Positions 33,872 to 42,899 of a stretch of 64,000 bases of DNA are shown here, in pieces. Where the stretch lies: contig CM027378.1 in the NCBI GenBank assembly GCA_015680905.1, positions 60,351,501-60,415,500 on the forward strand. The letters run 5' to 3'. The notes beneath the pieces were generated by a model. It saw only the letters and a program-made list of their open reading frames with translations. It was not told where the DNA came from and did not search any database. Numbering within the stretch: position 1 is the first letter of the stretch; each line of letters begins with the position of its first letter. The position numbers were made by a program, and so were the translations under genes. Origin of the DNA: Coptis chinensis (Eukaryota > Streptophyta > Magnoliopsida > Ranunculales > Ranunculaceae).

Positions 33872-36574
33872 ATGGGTAAGTTTTTAAAGAGTAGTAGTTT
33901 GATGTTGGTTTCGTTCTTGGGAGTGATTGCTATTACAGAATGTACCTTTGGTCCATACTTTAATCCACACGTGATGCATGGTCATCACTCCGGTCAAGGT
34001 TTTGGTCACGGTGGCGGTTCCGGTGGAGGAGAATTTAAAGGCGACTTCAGCTGGGGGGGTAAAGGTAGTGGCCACTTTGGTGGCGGCGGCCAAGGAAGTG
34101 GGGCAGTAAGCGGAAGTGGGTCAGCAAGTGGAAGTGGTTCAGGTGGTGCTACTGGAGGAGGAGGACTCGGTGGTGTTAGCGGCGGTAAAGGATTCGGTGC
34201 TGGAAACTTTGGAGGTGGTTCTAGTGGTAGCTTTAGCGGTGGAGGAGGAGGCAGTTTTAGGGGTGGTGCTAGCGGTGGCAAAGGGTTTTCTGGTAACGTT
34301 GGAGGCAGTGGTGGATCTACCGGCGGAGGAGTCGTTGACGCCCCACAAGGTAGTATTACCGGTGGTAGTGGAGGAAAATCAAGTGGTGGTGGTAGTATAG
34401 GTGGTGGTTCTAGTTTTAATGGTGGAGGTAGCTTCAGTGGTAGTGGTGGTGCTAGTGCAGGCGGTGGTTCTAGTGGTAATTCTGGAGTTGCAAGTGCCCC
34501 TCTAGGCAGCGTTAGCAGTGGTGGTGGTGGTAGTGTTAGCGGTGGTAGTGGAGGAAAAACAAGTGGTGGCGGCAGTATAGGCGGTGGTTCTAGTTTTAAC
34601 GGTGGAGGTAGCTTCAGCGGTAGTGGCGGTGCAAGTGCAGGCGGTGGTTCTAGTGGTAGTTTTGGAGTTGCAAGTGCCCCTCTAGGCAGTGTTAGCGGCG
34701 GTGGTGGAGGAAGAGCAAGTGGTGGTGGTAGTGGAGGAAAAGCAAGTGGTGGTGGTGGTGGTGGTAGTATAGGCGATGGTTCTAGTTTTAATGGTGGAGG
34801 TAGCTTCAGTGGTAGTGGTGGTGCAGGTGCAGGCAGTGGTTCTAGTGGTAAATCTGGAGTTGCAAGTGCCCCTCTAGGCAGTGCTAGCGGCGGTGGTGGA
34901 GGAAAAGCAAGTGGTGGTGGTAGTGGAGAAAAAGCAAGGGGTGGTGGTAGTATAGGCGGTGGTTCGAGTTTTAATAGTGGAGGTAGTTTCAGCGGTAGTG
35001 GTGGTGCAGGTGCAGGCGGTGGTTCTAGTGGTAGTTTTGGAGTTGCAAGTGCCCCTCTAGGCAGTGTTAGCGGCGGTGGTGGAGGAAAAGCAAGTGGTGG
35101 TGGTAGTGGAGGAAAAGCAAGGGGTGGTGGTAGTATAGGCGGTGGTTCGAGTTTTAACAGTGGAGGTAGCTTCAGCGGTAGTGGTGGTGCAAGTGTAGGC
35201 GGTGGTTCTAGTGGTAGTTATGGAGTTGCAAGTGCCCCTCTAGGCAGTGTTAGCGGCGGTGGTGGAGGAAAAGCAAGTGGTGGTGGTAGTGTTAGCGGTG
35301 GTAGTGGAGGAAAAGCAAGGGGTGGTGGTAGTACAGGCGGTGGTTCTAGTTTTAAGGGAGGTAGCCCGTCAAATAGTGGTGGTGCAAGTGCAGGCGGTGG
35401 TTCTAGTGGTAGTTCTGGAGTTGTAAGTGCCCCTCTAAGCAGTGTTAGCGGCGGTGGTGGAGGAAAAGCAAGTGGTGGTGGTAGTGTTAGCAGTGGTAGT
35501 GGAGGAAAAGCAAGTGGTGGTGGTAGTGGAGAAAAAGCAAGTGGTGGTGGTGGTAGTATAGGCGATGGTTCTAGTTTTAACGGTGGAGGTAGCTTCAACG
35601 GTAGTGGTGGTGCAAGTGCAGGTGGTGGTTCTAGTGGTAGTTCTGGAGTTGCAAGTTCCCCTCTAGGCAGTGTTAGCGGTGGTGGTGGAGGAAAAGCAAG
35701 TGGTGGTGGTAGTGTTAGCAGTGGTAGTGGAGGAAAAACAAGTGGTGGTGGTAGTGTTAGCAGTGGTAGTGGAGGAAAAGCAAGTGGTGGTGGTAGTATA
35801 GGTGGTGGTTCTAGTTTTAACGGTGGAGGTAGCTTCAGCAGGAGTGGTGGTGCTAGTGCAGGTGGTGGTTCAAGAAGTAGTAATGGAGTTGCTAGTGCCC
35901 CTCTAGGCAGTGTGAGTGGTAGTGGTGCAGGAAAAGTAAGTGGTGGTGCTAGTGTAGGCGGTGTGTCTAGCAGTGGTGGTGGAGGGAAAGTAAGCGGCGG
36001 TGCCAGCGCAGGTGGTGCTACCTCTGGTGGAGCTGGAGTTGTTAGTGCCCCTCAAGCTGGTGTCCCCAGTGGTGGAGTTGCTGGTGGCAGTCAAGGTAGT
36101 GTTAGCGGTAGTGGTGGAGGAAAATTTGGCAGTGGAGGCAGTTTTAGTGGTAGTGGAGGAGGAAAAGTAAGCGGCGGTGGTTCCAGTAATGGTGGAGTCA
36201 CTGGTGGTTCTACTGGTAGTGGTAGTAATGTAGGTGGTGGTTTTGGTGGTCATGGTGCTGCTGGAGGTGGTACTAGTGGTAGTGCTAATGGTGGAGGAGT
36301 TGGCAATGGCGGATTCCATGGCGAAAAAAGTGGTAATTTCAACTTTGGTTTCGGATTTGGTGGTAGCGGAAATGGTAAAGGAGGATTTAGTGAAAATGGC
36401 AACTTTGGTGGACATGGAGGAAACATAGGCGGTTCTGCTGGAGGCACAGGAGCGGGAGCTGGTGCTGGAAATGGTAACTTTGGCGGAGGTGGAGATTTTA
36501 AAAGCAGCTTTAGAGGAAGTGGTCAGATCGGTGGTGGTTTGGGGAAGGGGGGGAATATTGCTGGAGGAACTTGA
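33872..36574 (+). CDS. Secreted repeat-containing glycine-rich protein (900 aa)
   Basis: A single uninterrupted frame. Residues 1-24 are a signal peptide (Lys4, then a hydrophobic core LMLVSFLGVIAI, cleavage likely near TEC). A His/Gly segment follows (HVMHGHHSGQGFGHGG). The rest is Gly and Ser with Lys, Phe and Ala. From residue 156 to about 673 the protein is eight tandem units of 51-80 residues, each holding SAPLGSVSGGGGGKASGG, then GGGSSFNGGGSFSGSGGA and AGGGSSG. Later parts are Gly-Phe-Gly rich (FNFGFGFGGSGNG). Such features fit a cell-wall or extracellular structural glycine-rich protein; no enzymatic domain is present. The TATA box at 33801 and lack of stops over 2.7 kb support expression. 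Antisense frames in this stretch are shadows of its composition. No ortholog can be named. Confidence 0.8.
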   Translation: MGKFLKSSSLMLVSFLGVIAITECTFGPYFNPHVMHGHHSGQGFGHGGGSGGGEFKGDFSWGGKGSGHFGGGGQGSGAVSGSGSASGSGSGGATGGGGLGGVSGGKGFGAGNFGGGSSGSFSGGGGGSFRGGASGGKGFSGNVGGSGGSTGGGVVDAPQGSITGGSGGKSSGGGSIGGGSSFNGGGSFSGSGGASAGGGSSGNSGVASAPLGSVSSGGGGSVSGGSGGKTSGGGSIGGGSSFNGGGSFSGSGGASAGGGSSGSFGVASAPLGSVSGGGGGRASGGGSGGKASGGGGGGSIGDGSSFNGGGSFSGSGGAGAGSGSSGKSGVASAPLGSASGGGGGKASGGGSGEKARGGGSIGGGSSFNSGGSFSGSGGAGAGGGSSGSFGVASAPLGSVSGGGGGKASGGGSGGKARGGGSIGGGSSFNSGGSFSGSGGASVGGGSSGSYGVASAPLGSVSGGGGGKASGGGSVSGGSGGKARGGGSTGGGSSFKGGSPSNSGGASAGGGSSGSSGVVSAPLSSVSGGGGGKASGGGSVSSGSGGKASGGGSGEKASGGGGSIGDGSSFNGGGSFNGSGGASAGGGSSGSSGVASSPLGSVSGGGGGKASGGGSVSSGSGGKTSGGGSVSSGSGGKASGGGSIGGGSSFNGGGSFSRSGGASAGGGSRSSNGVASAPLGSVSGSGAGKVSGGASVGGVSSSGGGGKVSGGASAGGATSGGAGVVSAPQAGVPSGGVAGGSQGSVSGSGGGKFGSGGSFSGSGGGKVSGGGSSNGGVTGGSTGSGSNVGGGFGGHGAAGGGTSGSANGGGVGNGGFHGEKSGNFNFGFGFGGSGNGKGGFSENGNFGGHGGNIGGSAGGTGAGAGAGNGNFGGGGDFKSSFRGSGQIGGGLGKGGNIAGGT
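34337..35900 (+). repeat. In-frame tandem repeats of the glycine-rich protein
   Basis: Eight units, about 150-240 bp each, marked by the blocks SAPLGS and SSFNGGGSF. Unit length differs by multiples of three through gain or loss of GGGS/KASGGGS modules, so the frame is kept. Near-identical units suggest recent unequal exchange. Confidence 0.85.
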
Positions 36575-36935
36575 TTAGTTTATCAAATTTTGTTATTTAT
36601 TTGTTGCGAGCCATGTTGTACGATCCGTTCAAGTCGATGGATGGATGTACTTCTATTGTGCGGCCTCTTTTTAGTCTTTGTATGTATAGCCTTTGCGGGT
36701 TTTCGTTAATTTCCCATGTAATGATTTTGATAAAAGTAAATTCCAATAATATGCTCTCATAGTCTCATTCGAGTGATTTTTTGCTCTCAAGGGTTCTTCC
36801 TCAATTCCCAGCTGTACACGTCTAAAGACTCTAAACCCAATCCCAGCAAAACGGAAGTGGTAGTTTGCTTAATATTGTTTACAAATAATAACTCAAAGAA
36901 CCGGTTACTTGGCTTGGCTTGATCAGGAACATACA
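36575..36935 (+). other. 3' flank of the glycine-rich protein gene
   Basis: T-rich sequence compatible with a 3' untranslated region in its first 200 bases. Nothing else recognised before the target-site repeat at 36936. Confidence 0.4.
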
Positions 36936-36948
36936 TCATTCCAAATAA
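36936..36948 (+). repeat. Left copy of 13-bp target-site duplication of the MULE
   Basis: TCATTCCAAATAA here is repeated exactly at 46988-47000, flanking the element. Mutator elements usually make 8-11 bp duplications, so two to five of the shared bases may be chance or element ends. Confidence 0.75.
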
Positions 36949-37200
36949 GTGAAAATAATTATTCTATGGTACTCGCGGGCACCTCCCATTTTGTGTTGGG
37001 CGGACCAAAAAAAAAAAAAAATTATTACAAATTTGCCATTGACCTAAAAATTGTAATTTGTGTTGGGCACCTCCCAACTACATCGAGGTAACATGAAGCC
37101 AACCTGTTTAGCCTTTCTCTTCTTCTCCCACATTCCTAATCCCTAAACTATACCCTAAGTCCTAAACTTCGAAACAGTAAAATATAAGACCTGAGATTTT

Positions 37201-40043
37201 TAGAACATGAAGATGAACCATTTAATGAACAAATGAGAGAAAATGAAGAAGAGAGAGGAATGGAAGATGACCAAATGAGAGAAAATGTTAAAAGTGAAGA
37301 AGTTGCAATGGGAAGTGAAGACGAAGATGATACAATCAGTCAGACAATGGAGATGCCAAGAAATCGTCGACGACATAAGATAAACCTAGCTAGAGTTTGT
37401 GTTTGTGAGCTTGTGTTTCCTGAGTCCCAAACGACCCCACCAAATCAAATTTGGGCATCACGAATGACCCAGCCATATCGATAGATATTAGTCCTAAACG
37501 ACCTAGCTACATCGATTACCTTCAGTTCTAAACGATATGACCACATCGAATTGGGTGAGTCCCAAATGACCTAGTCACATCGAATGAGAAAAAAATTATT
37601 AAAATGAAATTTCACCAAATCGATTTGGGTACGTAATTACAACTCTAATAAAATTGTATAAAAAATCATCTGTATAAAACATCACTTAACAATTGTTCTT
37701 CATGCAGGATCCTTTGCTGGGTTCCGAGAACCGTGGAAACTCGAATGACGTGGATGATGTTCAACCGTTTTCAATGGATACAATAGAAATATTTACTACA
37801 GATGAGGTACATATTAGGTATTGATTTTATTTGTTTTTATTTTCTAAATGAAATTATATTAGTGTATTGATTGTTGTTTTCTTCATATCTTTAGGTATTT
37901 CATACACGTAATGAGGTAATTGGTTGGGCAACTGCTCGGGGAAAACTATGTAATGTGGTTGTAGTAATTGGGAAGTCGCAAAATGCTAAGGGCAACCGAT
38001 AGTACCAAGGCTGGATTTAACTTGTGAGAGTTCGAGTGTGTATCGTTCACACAAAAAGGTGGGTGAGGATAAAGCTAATAAGAGAAATACAGGAACTGCA
38101 AAATGTGGTTGTCCATTTAAGTTAAGATGTTTTTTCCAACGCGGCACTATCGATAGTTGGAAAATTGCTGTTGTTAATGGTGTTCACAACCATCCACTGG
38201 CAAAGACCCTTGAAGGACATGCATTTGCAACTCGGCTGACCGTTCCACAATTCGAGTACTTGTCAGAGATGACTCAAAATTCAGTTAAGCCTAAAGAAGT
38301 TTTGAAGTCCATCAGAAATAGGCATCCTGAAAACCTATCCAGCATATATCAAGTTTATAATGTGAGGCACAATGTGAGGACGTTGGATATGAATGGTCTC
38401 ACGCAAATGCAGAGATTGCATGAGATGTTATCAAAAAACCATTATTTCAAGGAGGTGAGAGAGGATACGAATACGGATGAGATAACATGGTTGTTATGGG
38501 CCCATCCAGAGGGAGTTAAGTTGACTTGGACTTTTCCAAAAGTTATCATCATAGACGCCACCTACAAAACCAATAGGTATCGGTGGCCTTTTGTATAGTT
38601 TGTGGGGGTGACTTCAACCTGAAAGTTTTTCACGGTCTGTCAAGTGTTGCTTCGGTCTGAAACAATGATAGACTATGAGTGGGCTTTGCGTTAGTCTAAC
38701 GGCTTGCTGGGTGACGAAAGGTCATCTGTGATCGTGTCTGATAGGGAGTTGGCCTTCATACGTGCCGTTGATATTGTGTTCCCTGACGCACACAAGCATC
38801 TCTGTAGATGGCATATTGCTACGTGTGTCCTTCAAAAATGCCACGATTTTTTCCAACCACAGAACTTGTAGAGAAAGGCCAATTCTCGTGGAACACTGTA
38901 GTGAAATCAAGGACTGAGGATATCTTCAACCGTAGATTTGCTACTTTGGAAAAACACTATAGGGTTAAGTACTCCAATTTTGTCAGTTATCTACGATAGA
39001 CTTGGTGGTCTTACAAGGATCGATTCGTATATTGTTAAACAGACCAACACATTCACTTTGGGAGTACAACGACCAATAGAGTCAAAGGGTCTCATGCTCA
39101 GGTGAAACGTGTTCTAGGAAACACAAATAGACATGATTTTCTAGGTATGTTTTACTTGATTCACCCTATTTTAGAGATTTAGATGTCCGAGATTAGAGGT
39201 ACTTTTGAGAGGAGTCTGATTCTAACTCAGCACCGCCACAAAATTCCGTTATTTCGTGAACTCAGAAACCTGGTCTCTATAAAATGTTTGGACTTGCTTT
39301 TTGAAGAACTGAATACCCGCGTCCAGAATCCTGCTAAAGACTCTGAGTTCATTTATGGGTGTTATTTGCCTACCAGCCATGGATTGCCATGTGCTCACAA
39401 AATTATAGAACTTCAAAAGCAAGAGCGGTCCATATCTTTGAGTGCTATTGATCCTTTTTGGAAAACTTTGTCTGCCTCTCCAAATGTGTATGTGGGTGTT
39501 AGTCCCGATTGTAGACCTTCGGTGGATATGTTCCAGAAAAGGTATGAAATGGCTTCTGAAGAAGAGCAGAGGGTTATAGTTAGGAAACTTATGGAGATTG
39601 CCATGTCAGAAAGTACATGGCTAGAACTGCCTCAAGAGGAGGCGAAAACCAAAGGCCAGCCTAAGGATAGCTGTAAGAGAAAGCTTCAAACTGAGGATGA
39701 GAACTCTTCAAAGCGAGATCCATCTAGTTTTGAACATTCCCAACGTGAGCATGAAGAGTGGGTCTCGTCGCAACAATCGGAATGTACGCCAAATTCTAAG
39801 CATTCTCATAAAACACCCACACCATCGAAATACGCTACTCCAAACCCACCTGCAGAGAAGTCTTCTCCAAAACCACCTTTGCCACAAAAAACAACAACCA
39901 CACCACGGAATAACTTTTCTAAAAATTCACCTTTACCACATAAAACAACCACACCACGGAATAACTCTTCTAAAAAATCACCTTACCACCTAAAACAAAC
40001 ACACCACGGAATAACTCTTCTAAAAAATCACCTCAAAAGTTAG
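37201..40043 (+). pseudogene. FAR1/MURA-type MULE transposase, frameshifted
   Basis: The order is that of FAR1-related MULE transposases. An acidic N-terminus (37207-37400) is followed by DPLLGSENRGNSNDVDDVQP at 37710. A FAR1-type zinc-finger region follows (FHTRNEVIGWATARGK, LTCESSSVYRSHKK, GTAKCGCPFKLRC, NGVHNHPLAKTLEGHAFATR). Then come the MULE domain start (KVIIIDATYKTNRYRWPFV, first catalytic Asp) and VIVSDRELAFIRAVDIVFP with HLCRWHI. A SWIM finger (CYLPTSHGLPCAHK) and a Pro/Thr-rich tail with three short repeats (39880-40030) end it. Stops and frame changes lie near 37999, 38008, 38596 and throughout 38600-39180. The protein would bind element ends and cut and paste the transposon; this copy cannot make it. 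Confidence 0.85.
37430..37640 (+). repeat. Subterminal AAACGACCTAG..ACATCG repeats, MULE left side
   Basis: Five to six degenerate copies of a 35-40 bp unit combine CCYAAACGA(C/T) with a following (A/C)CATCGA. The same unit reappears at 40955-41280 and, inverted, at 42330-42650. Confidence 0.65.
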
Positions 40044-40054
40044 ACATTAGCACT

Positions 40055-40706
40055 TTTAGGGGGCCGAAACATTACAGTTTGGATATTCCAGAAGAACTGT
40101 ACAATATATTGTTAAAGTGGATGACCCTTTGGGTGATATGGCAATTGCGGGTATAAAGCAATGTGCATTGCACTGGGAAGAAGTCAGGAAGAGTGGTCGT
40201 GGATGAGAAATGAGTTGTTACAAGAACTTAATGACAACCTCCCCCTATACTGTATATTGTACACTCACAGTGAGGTTAGGTATGTGAAACCTACAATTTC
40301 ACATAAATATGGTTGGGCACCCCCTGATAAGTGGATGAGCACGCCCTTTGCTGGATATCTATTTGCTTCGAGATTTAATGTCGTCCTCCTACATTTAGGA
40401 AGTACGTACTGCCATCTTATCTTGCCACTGAGAACCCAAGAAAATCCTGAGAGAGTAAAGAAAGTGTTGGGTATCGCTTACATACAGGGATGTCATTTTG
40501 TCCATGTTGAACTTGTTGATGATTGTTCGGTTCCAAAACCGATGCAAAGATGGCGTAGAGCTCAACACTTAATTGCAGATAGTTCGGATACTGCATTACA
40601 AGCAAGACAAGCACAATTTACGACATTGAACATTCCCAGTTTAGTATTGGAAGACGAGCACACTAATTATAGGTCCAAAATACCAATAGTACATGTTATC
40701 GAATAA
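40055..40706 (+). pseudogene. OTU-like cysteine protease of the MULE, frameshifted
   Basis: The reading frame GNCGYKAMCIALGRSQEEWS, then WMRNELLQELNDN, FNVVLLHLGSTYCHLILPLR and QGCHFVHVELVDDCSVPKPM ends at 40706. D-G-N-C-G-Y/F is the catalytic cysteine motif of the OTU fold (Cys codon 40146), and HFVHVEL supplies the likely catalytic His. Upstream, QYIVKVDDPLGD lies in a different frame: one base is missing just before GGC at 40140, creating TGA. In plants such OTU-like domains occur at the C-terminus of, or next to, MULE transposases. It follows the transposase tail by fewer than 100 bases and may once have been one polyprotein with it. Its role in transposition is not established. Confidence 0.7.
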
Positions 40707-40875
40707 GTCTATTTAATTAATGTTCATGTGGTTGGAATTGTAATTTAGTTTTTGGTACAATTTTCTTAAATTTGATGGTATTCTTTGGCGAAATTTGATG
40801 TATGGATGTATGTTTGCTTGATTTGGATGGTTTGGATGTATGTATATGTTTGTTTGGTTTGATCTTTATAGTAAA

Positions 40876-41145
40876 TTGGTTGTTTTGGATTTGATAGGGT
40901 AGTATATGATTTTGTTTGGATATGAAAGTCCCAAAAAACCAAATGGATTTGCCAAGTTTTTGTCCCAAACGACTTGGCCACATCGCCCAAGCCACTCCCA
41001 AACGATCTGATGGGATCGTTCTAGAGCCAAAATTCCAGCAGCATCAAATTTTTGATCTTGAACGATCTCACCACATCAGGACATTCAGTTCCAAACGACC
41101 TAGACATATCGTTCCAGATCAAGCCAAAATTCTAGCAGGTTTGTT
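40876..41145 (+). repeat. Left arm of large inverted repeat inside the MULE
   Basis: Runs from TTGGTTGTTTTGGATTTGA near 40876 inward. The complement appears at about 42450-42735, including GGTTTTTTGGGACTTTCATA against TATGAAAGTCCCAAAAAACC. Identity looks high in the outer 200 bases and falls inward, where arms become arrays of the ACGACCT..CATATCG unit. Confidence 0.75.
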
Positions 41146-41327
41146 TCAAATGACATGGCCATATCGATCAACTTTTGTTCTAAATGACCTAGACATATCG
41201 ATTAGCCTATGTTCCAAATGACCTGGACATATCGATTAGCATATGTTCCAAATGACCCACTTACACCGCTAGAATCATTCTCGTGTTCATCCATTTGTGC
41301 CTAATATTGGGTTTAGGGACTCAAAAT

Positions 41328-41668
41328 TCAACACAGTTTATGCTAATTGAATATTACAAATTGTGAAATTGATTAAAACTTTACAAATTGAATTAACAAT
41401 ACTTAATTGAACAATATAATCGATTAAAACTGATGAATTATCGACCAAATTATATTGACTCAGTGTATATCTTAGTAAGTTTAGGGTTTTGACATATGTA
41501 TTCAACACAGTTTACGCTAATTGAACATTACAAATTGATTAAAACTTTATAATTTCAATTAACAATACTTAATTATATTGAACAATAGTCGATTAAAACT
41601 GATGAATTATCGACCAAATTGCATCGACTTAGTGTATATCTCAGTACATTTAGGGTTTTGACATATGT
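41328..41668 (+). repeat. Tandem duplication, about 183 bp, two copies
   Basis: Copy one starts at 41328 and copy two at 41511. Both begin TTCAACACAGTTTA and both end in TTAGGGTTTTGACATATG. Confidence 0.8.
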
Positions 41669-41761
41669 CTTATAAGTTTATAACATATCAACACAACCAA
41701 TCGAGATAGAAAAATCATAATTTGATTTGAAAAATTGAATTATGAAAAATTAAAATCATAG

Positions 41762-41800
41762 CAAGTCTTGCATGTAACAAACTGTTACATGCAAGACTTG
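41762..41800. repeat. Perfect 18-bp hairpin with three-base loop
   Basis: 41762-41779 (CAAGTCTTGCATGTAACA) is the exact complement of 41783-41800, separated by AAC. It lies between the arms of the larger inverted repeat. Confidence 0.9.
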
Positions 41801-41979
41801 TCAGTTATGAGATGGTATCAGCACGAAATACATATATGACCAACTTAGGGTTTACACAAACAAATTGAATGAGAATAATTGTAATCAAAGCAAATCTAAT
41901 ATAATATTATTTAAAAAAAATTTAAACTTGTTATTTTCCATTTTGTTTTGTTCAATTGCAAATCATAAACATCGTGCAC

Positions 41980-42157
41980 TGGGTTTAGGGTTTAGGGTTT
42001 AGAAATTTCGGACTAAATTACATACCCAAGTCGATTTGGCAAAATTTCATTCCATTTTAATTAATTGTTCTAAATAGTTATTTTCATTTCAAACATATTT
42101 CACTCATAATTTCATCATTAAAAACTATTTGCACTGGATTTAGGGTTTAGGGTTTAT
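41980..42157 (+). repeat. Two short telomere-like TTTAGGG runs
   Basis: GGGTTTAGGGTTTAGGGTTT at 41981-42000 and TTTAGGGTTTAGGGTTTA at about 42139-42156. They sit in diverged copies of a longer duplicated segment, since both are preceded by GCACTGG and followed by a TTCGGAC block. Confidence 0.6.
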
Positions 42158-42449
42158 GAAGAAGTGTTTTCGGACGAAAAATTCGTATCCAAATCGAAAT
42201 TTTGAACATATTCATAGAATAACTATATTCCAATAAAAAATATTTCAATCATAATAATTTTGAATTTTCTAAAATTATTTGAAAATTTGCACAAATATCA
42301 ATTCATTTGTTTAAAAGTATCAAAATTTGTGCCTCTGGAACAATGTGATGGAGTCGTTTGGACTTATTGTCTCTCGATGTTGTCACATCGTTTGGAACTA
42401 AAAACCATGGATGTGGTGAGATCGTTTATGCTTGAAGTGTCTTGATGTG

Positions 42450-42735
42450 ATAAGATCGTTCGGGACCAAAACTTTGATGCTGCTGGAATTTTGGCTCTGG
42501 AACGATATGGCCAGGTCGTTTGGAAGTGAAGTCCTCGATGTGGTGAGATCAATTGAGACAAAAAAATTGATGCTGTTGGAATTTTAGCTTTGCAACGATC
42601 CCATCAGATCGTTTGGGAGTGGATTTCTCGATGTGGCCACGTCATTTGGGACAAAAACTTGGCAAAATTCATTTGGTTTTTTGGGACTTTCATATCCAAA
42701 CAAAATCATATCCCTGTCAAATCCAAAACAACCAA
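42450..42735 (+). repeat. Right arm of large inverted repeat inside the MULE
   Basis: Inverted counterpart of 40876-41145. Together they bracket about 1.3 kb containing the tandem duplication, the perfect hairpin and the telomere-like runs. Confidence 0.75.
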
Positions 42736-42899
42736 TAAAGAGTAATACAAATCTAAAACAACCAATAAAGATTAAGACAAATACGAAGACATCCGTTTAA
42801 CTTAAAAATACATCAAGATCCACAATTACATATATCAAATCTCATAATACATTAGACACCAAATACATTAAATCCAAAACAACAAATTTCCTATCTAAG

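Noticed and set aside
34000..36000. CRISPR-like regular repetition
   Set aside because: The repeats are coding, without unique spacers, in a plant nuclear gene.
33884..36447. Several antisense and alternate-frame open stretches rich in Pro, Thr or Val within the glycine-rich protein gene
   Set aside because: They are mirror translations of GGT/GGA/AGT repeats. None has a plausible start context or its own domain.
37480..37640. Short tandem units as a satellite array
   Set aside because: The same units occur at other places in the MULE and fit subterminal transposon repeats better.
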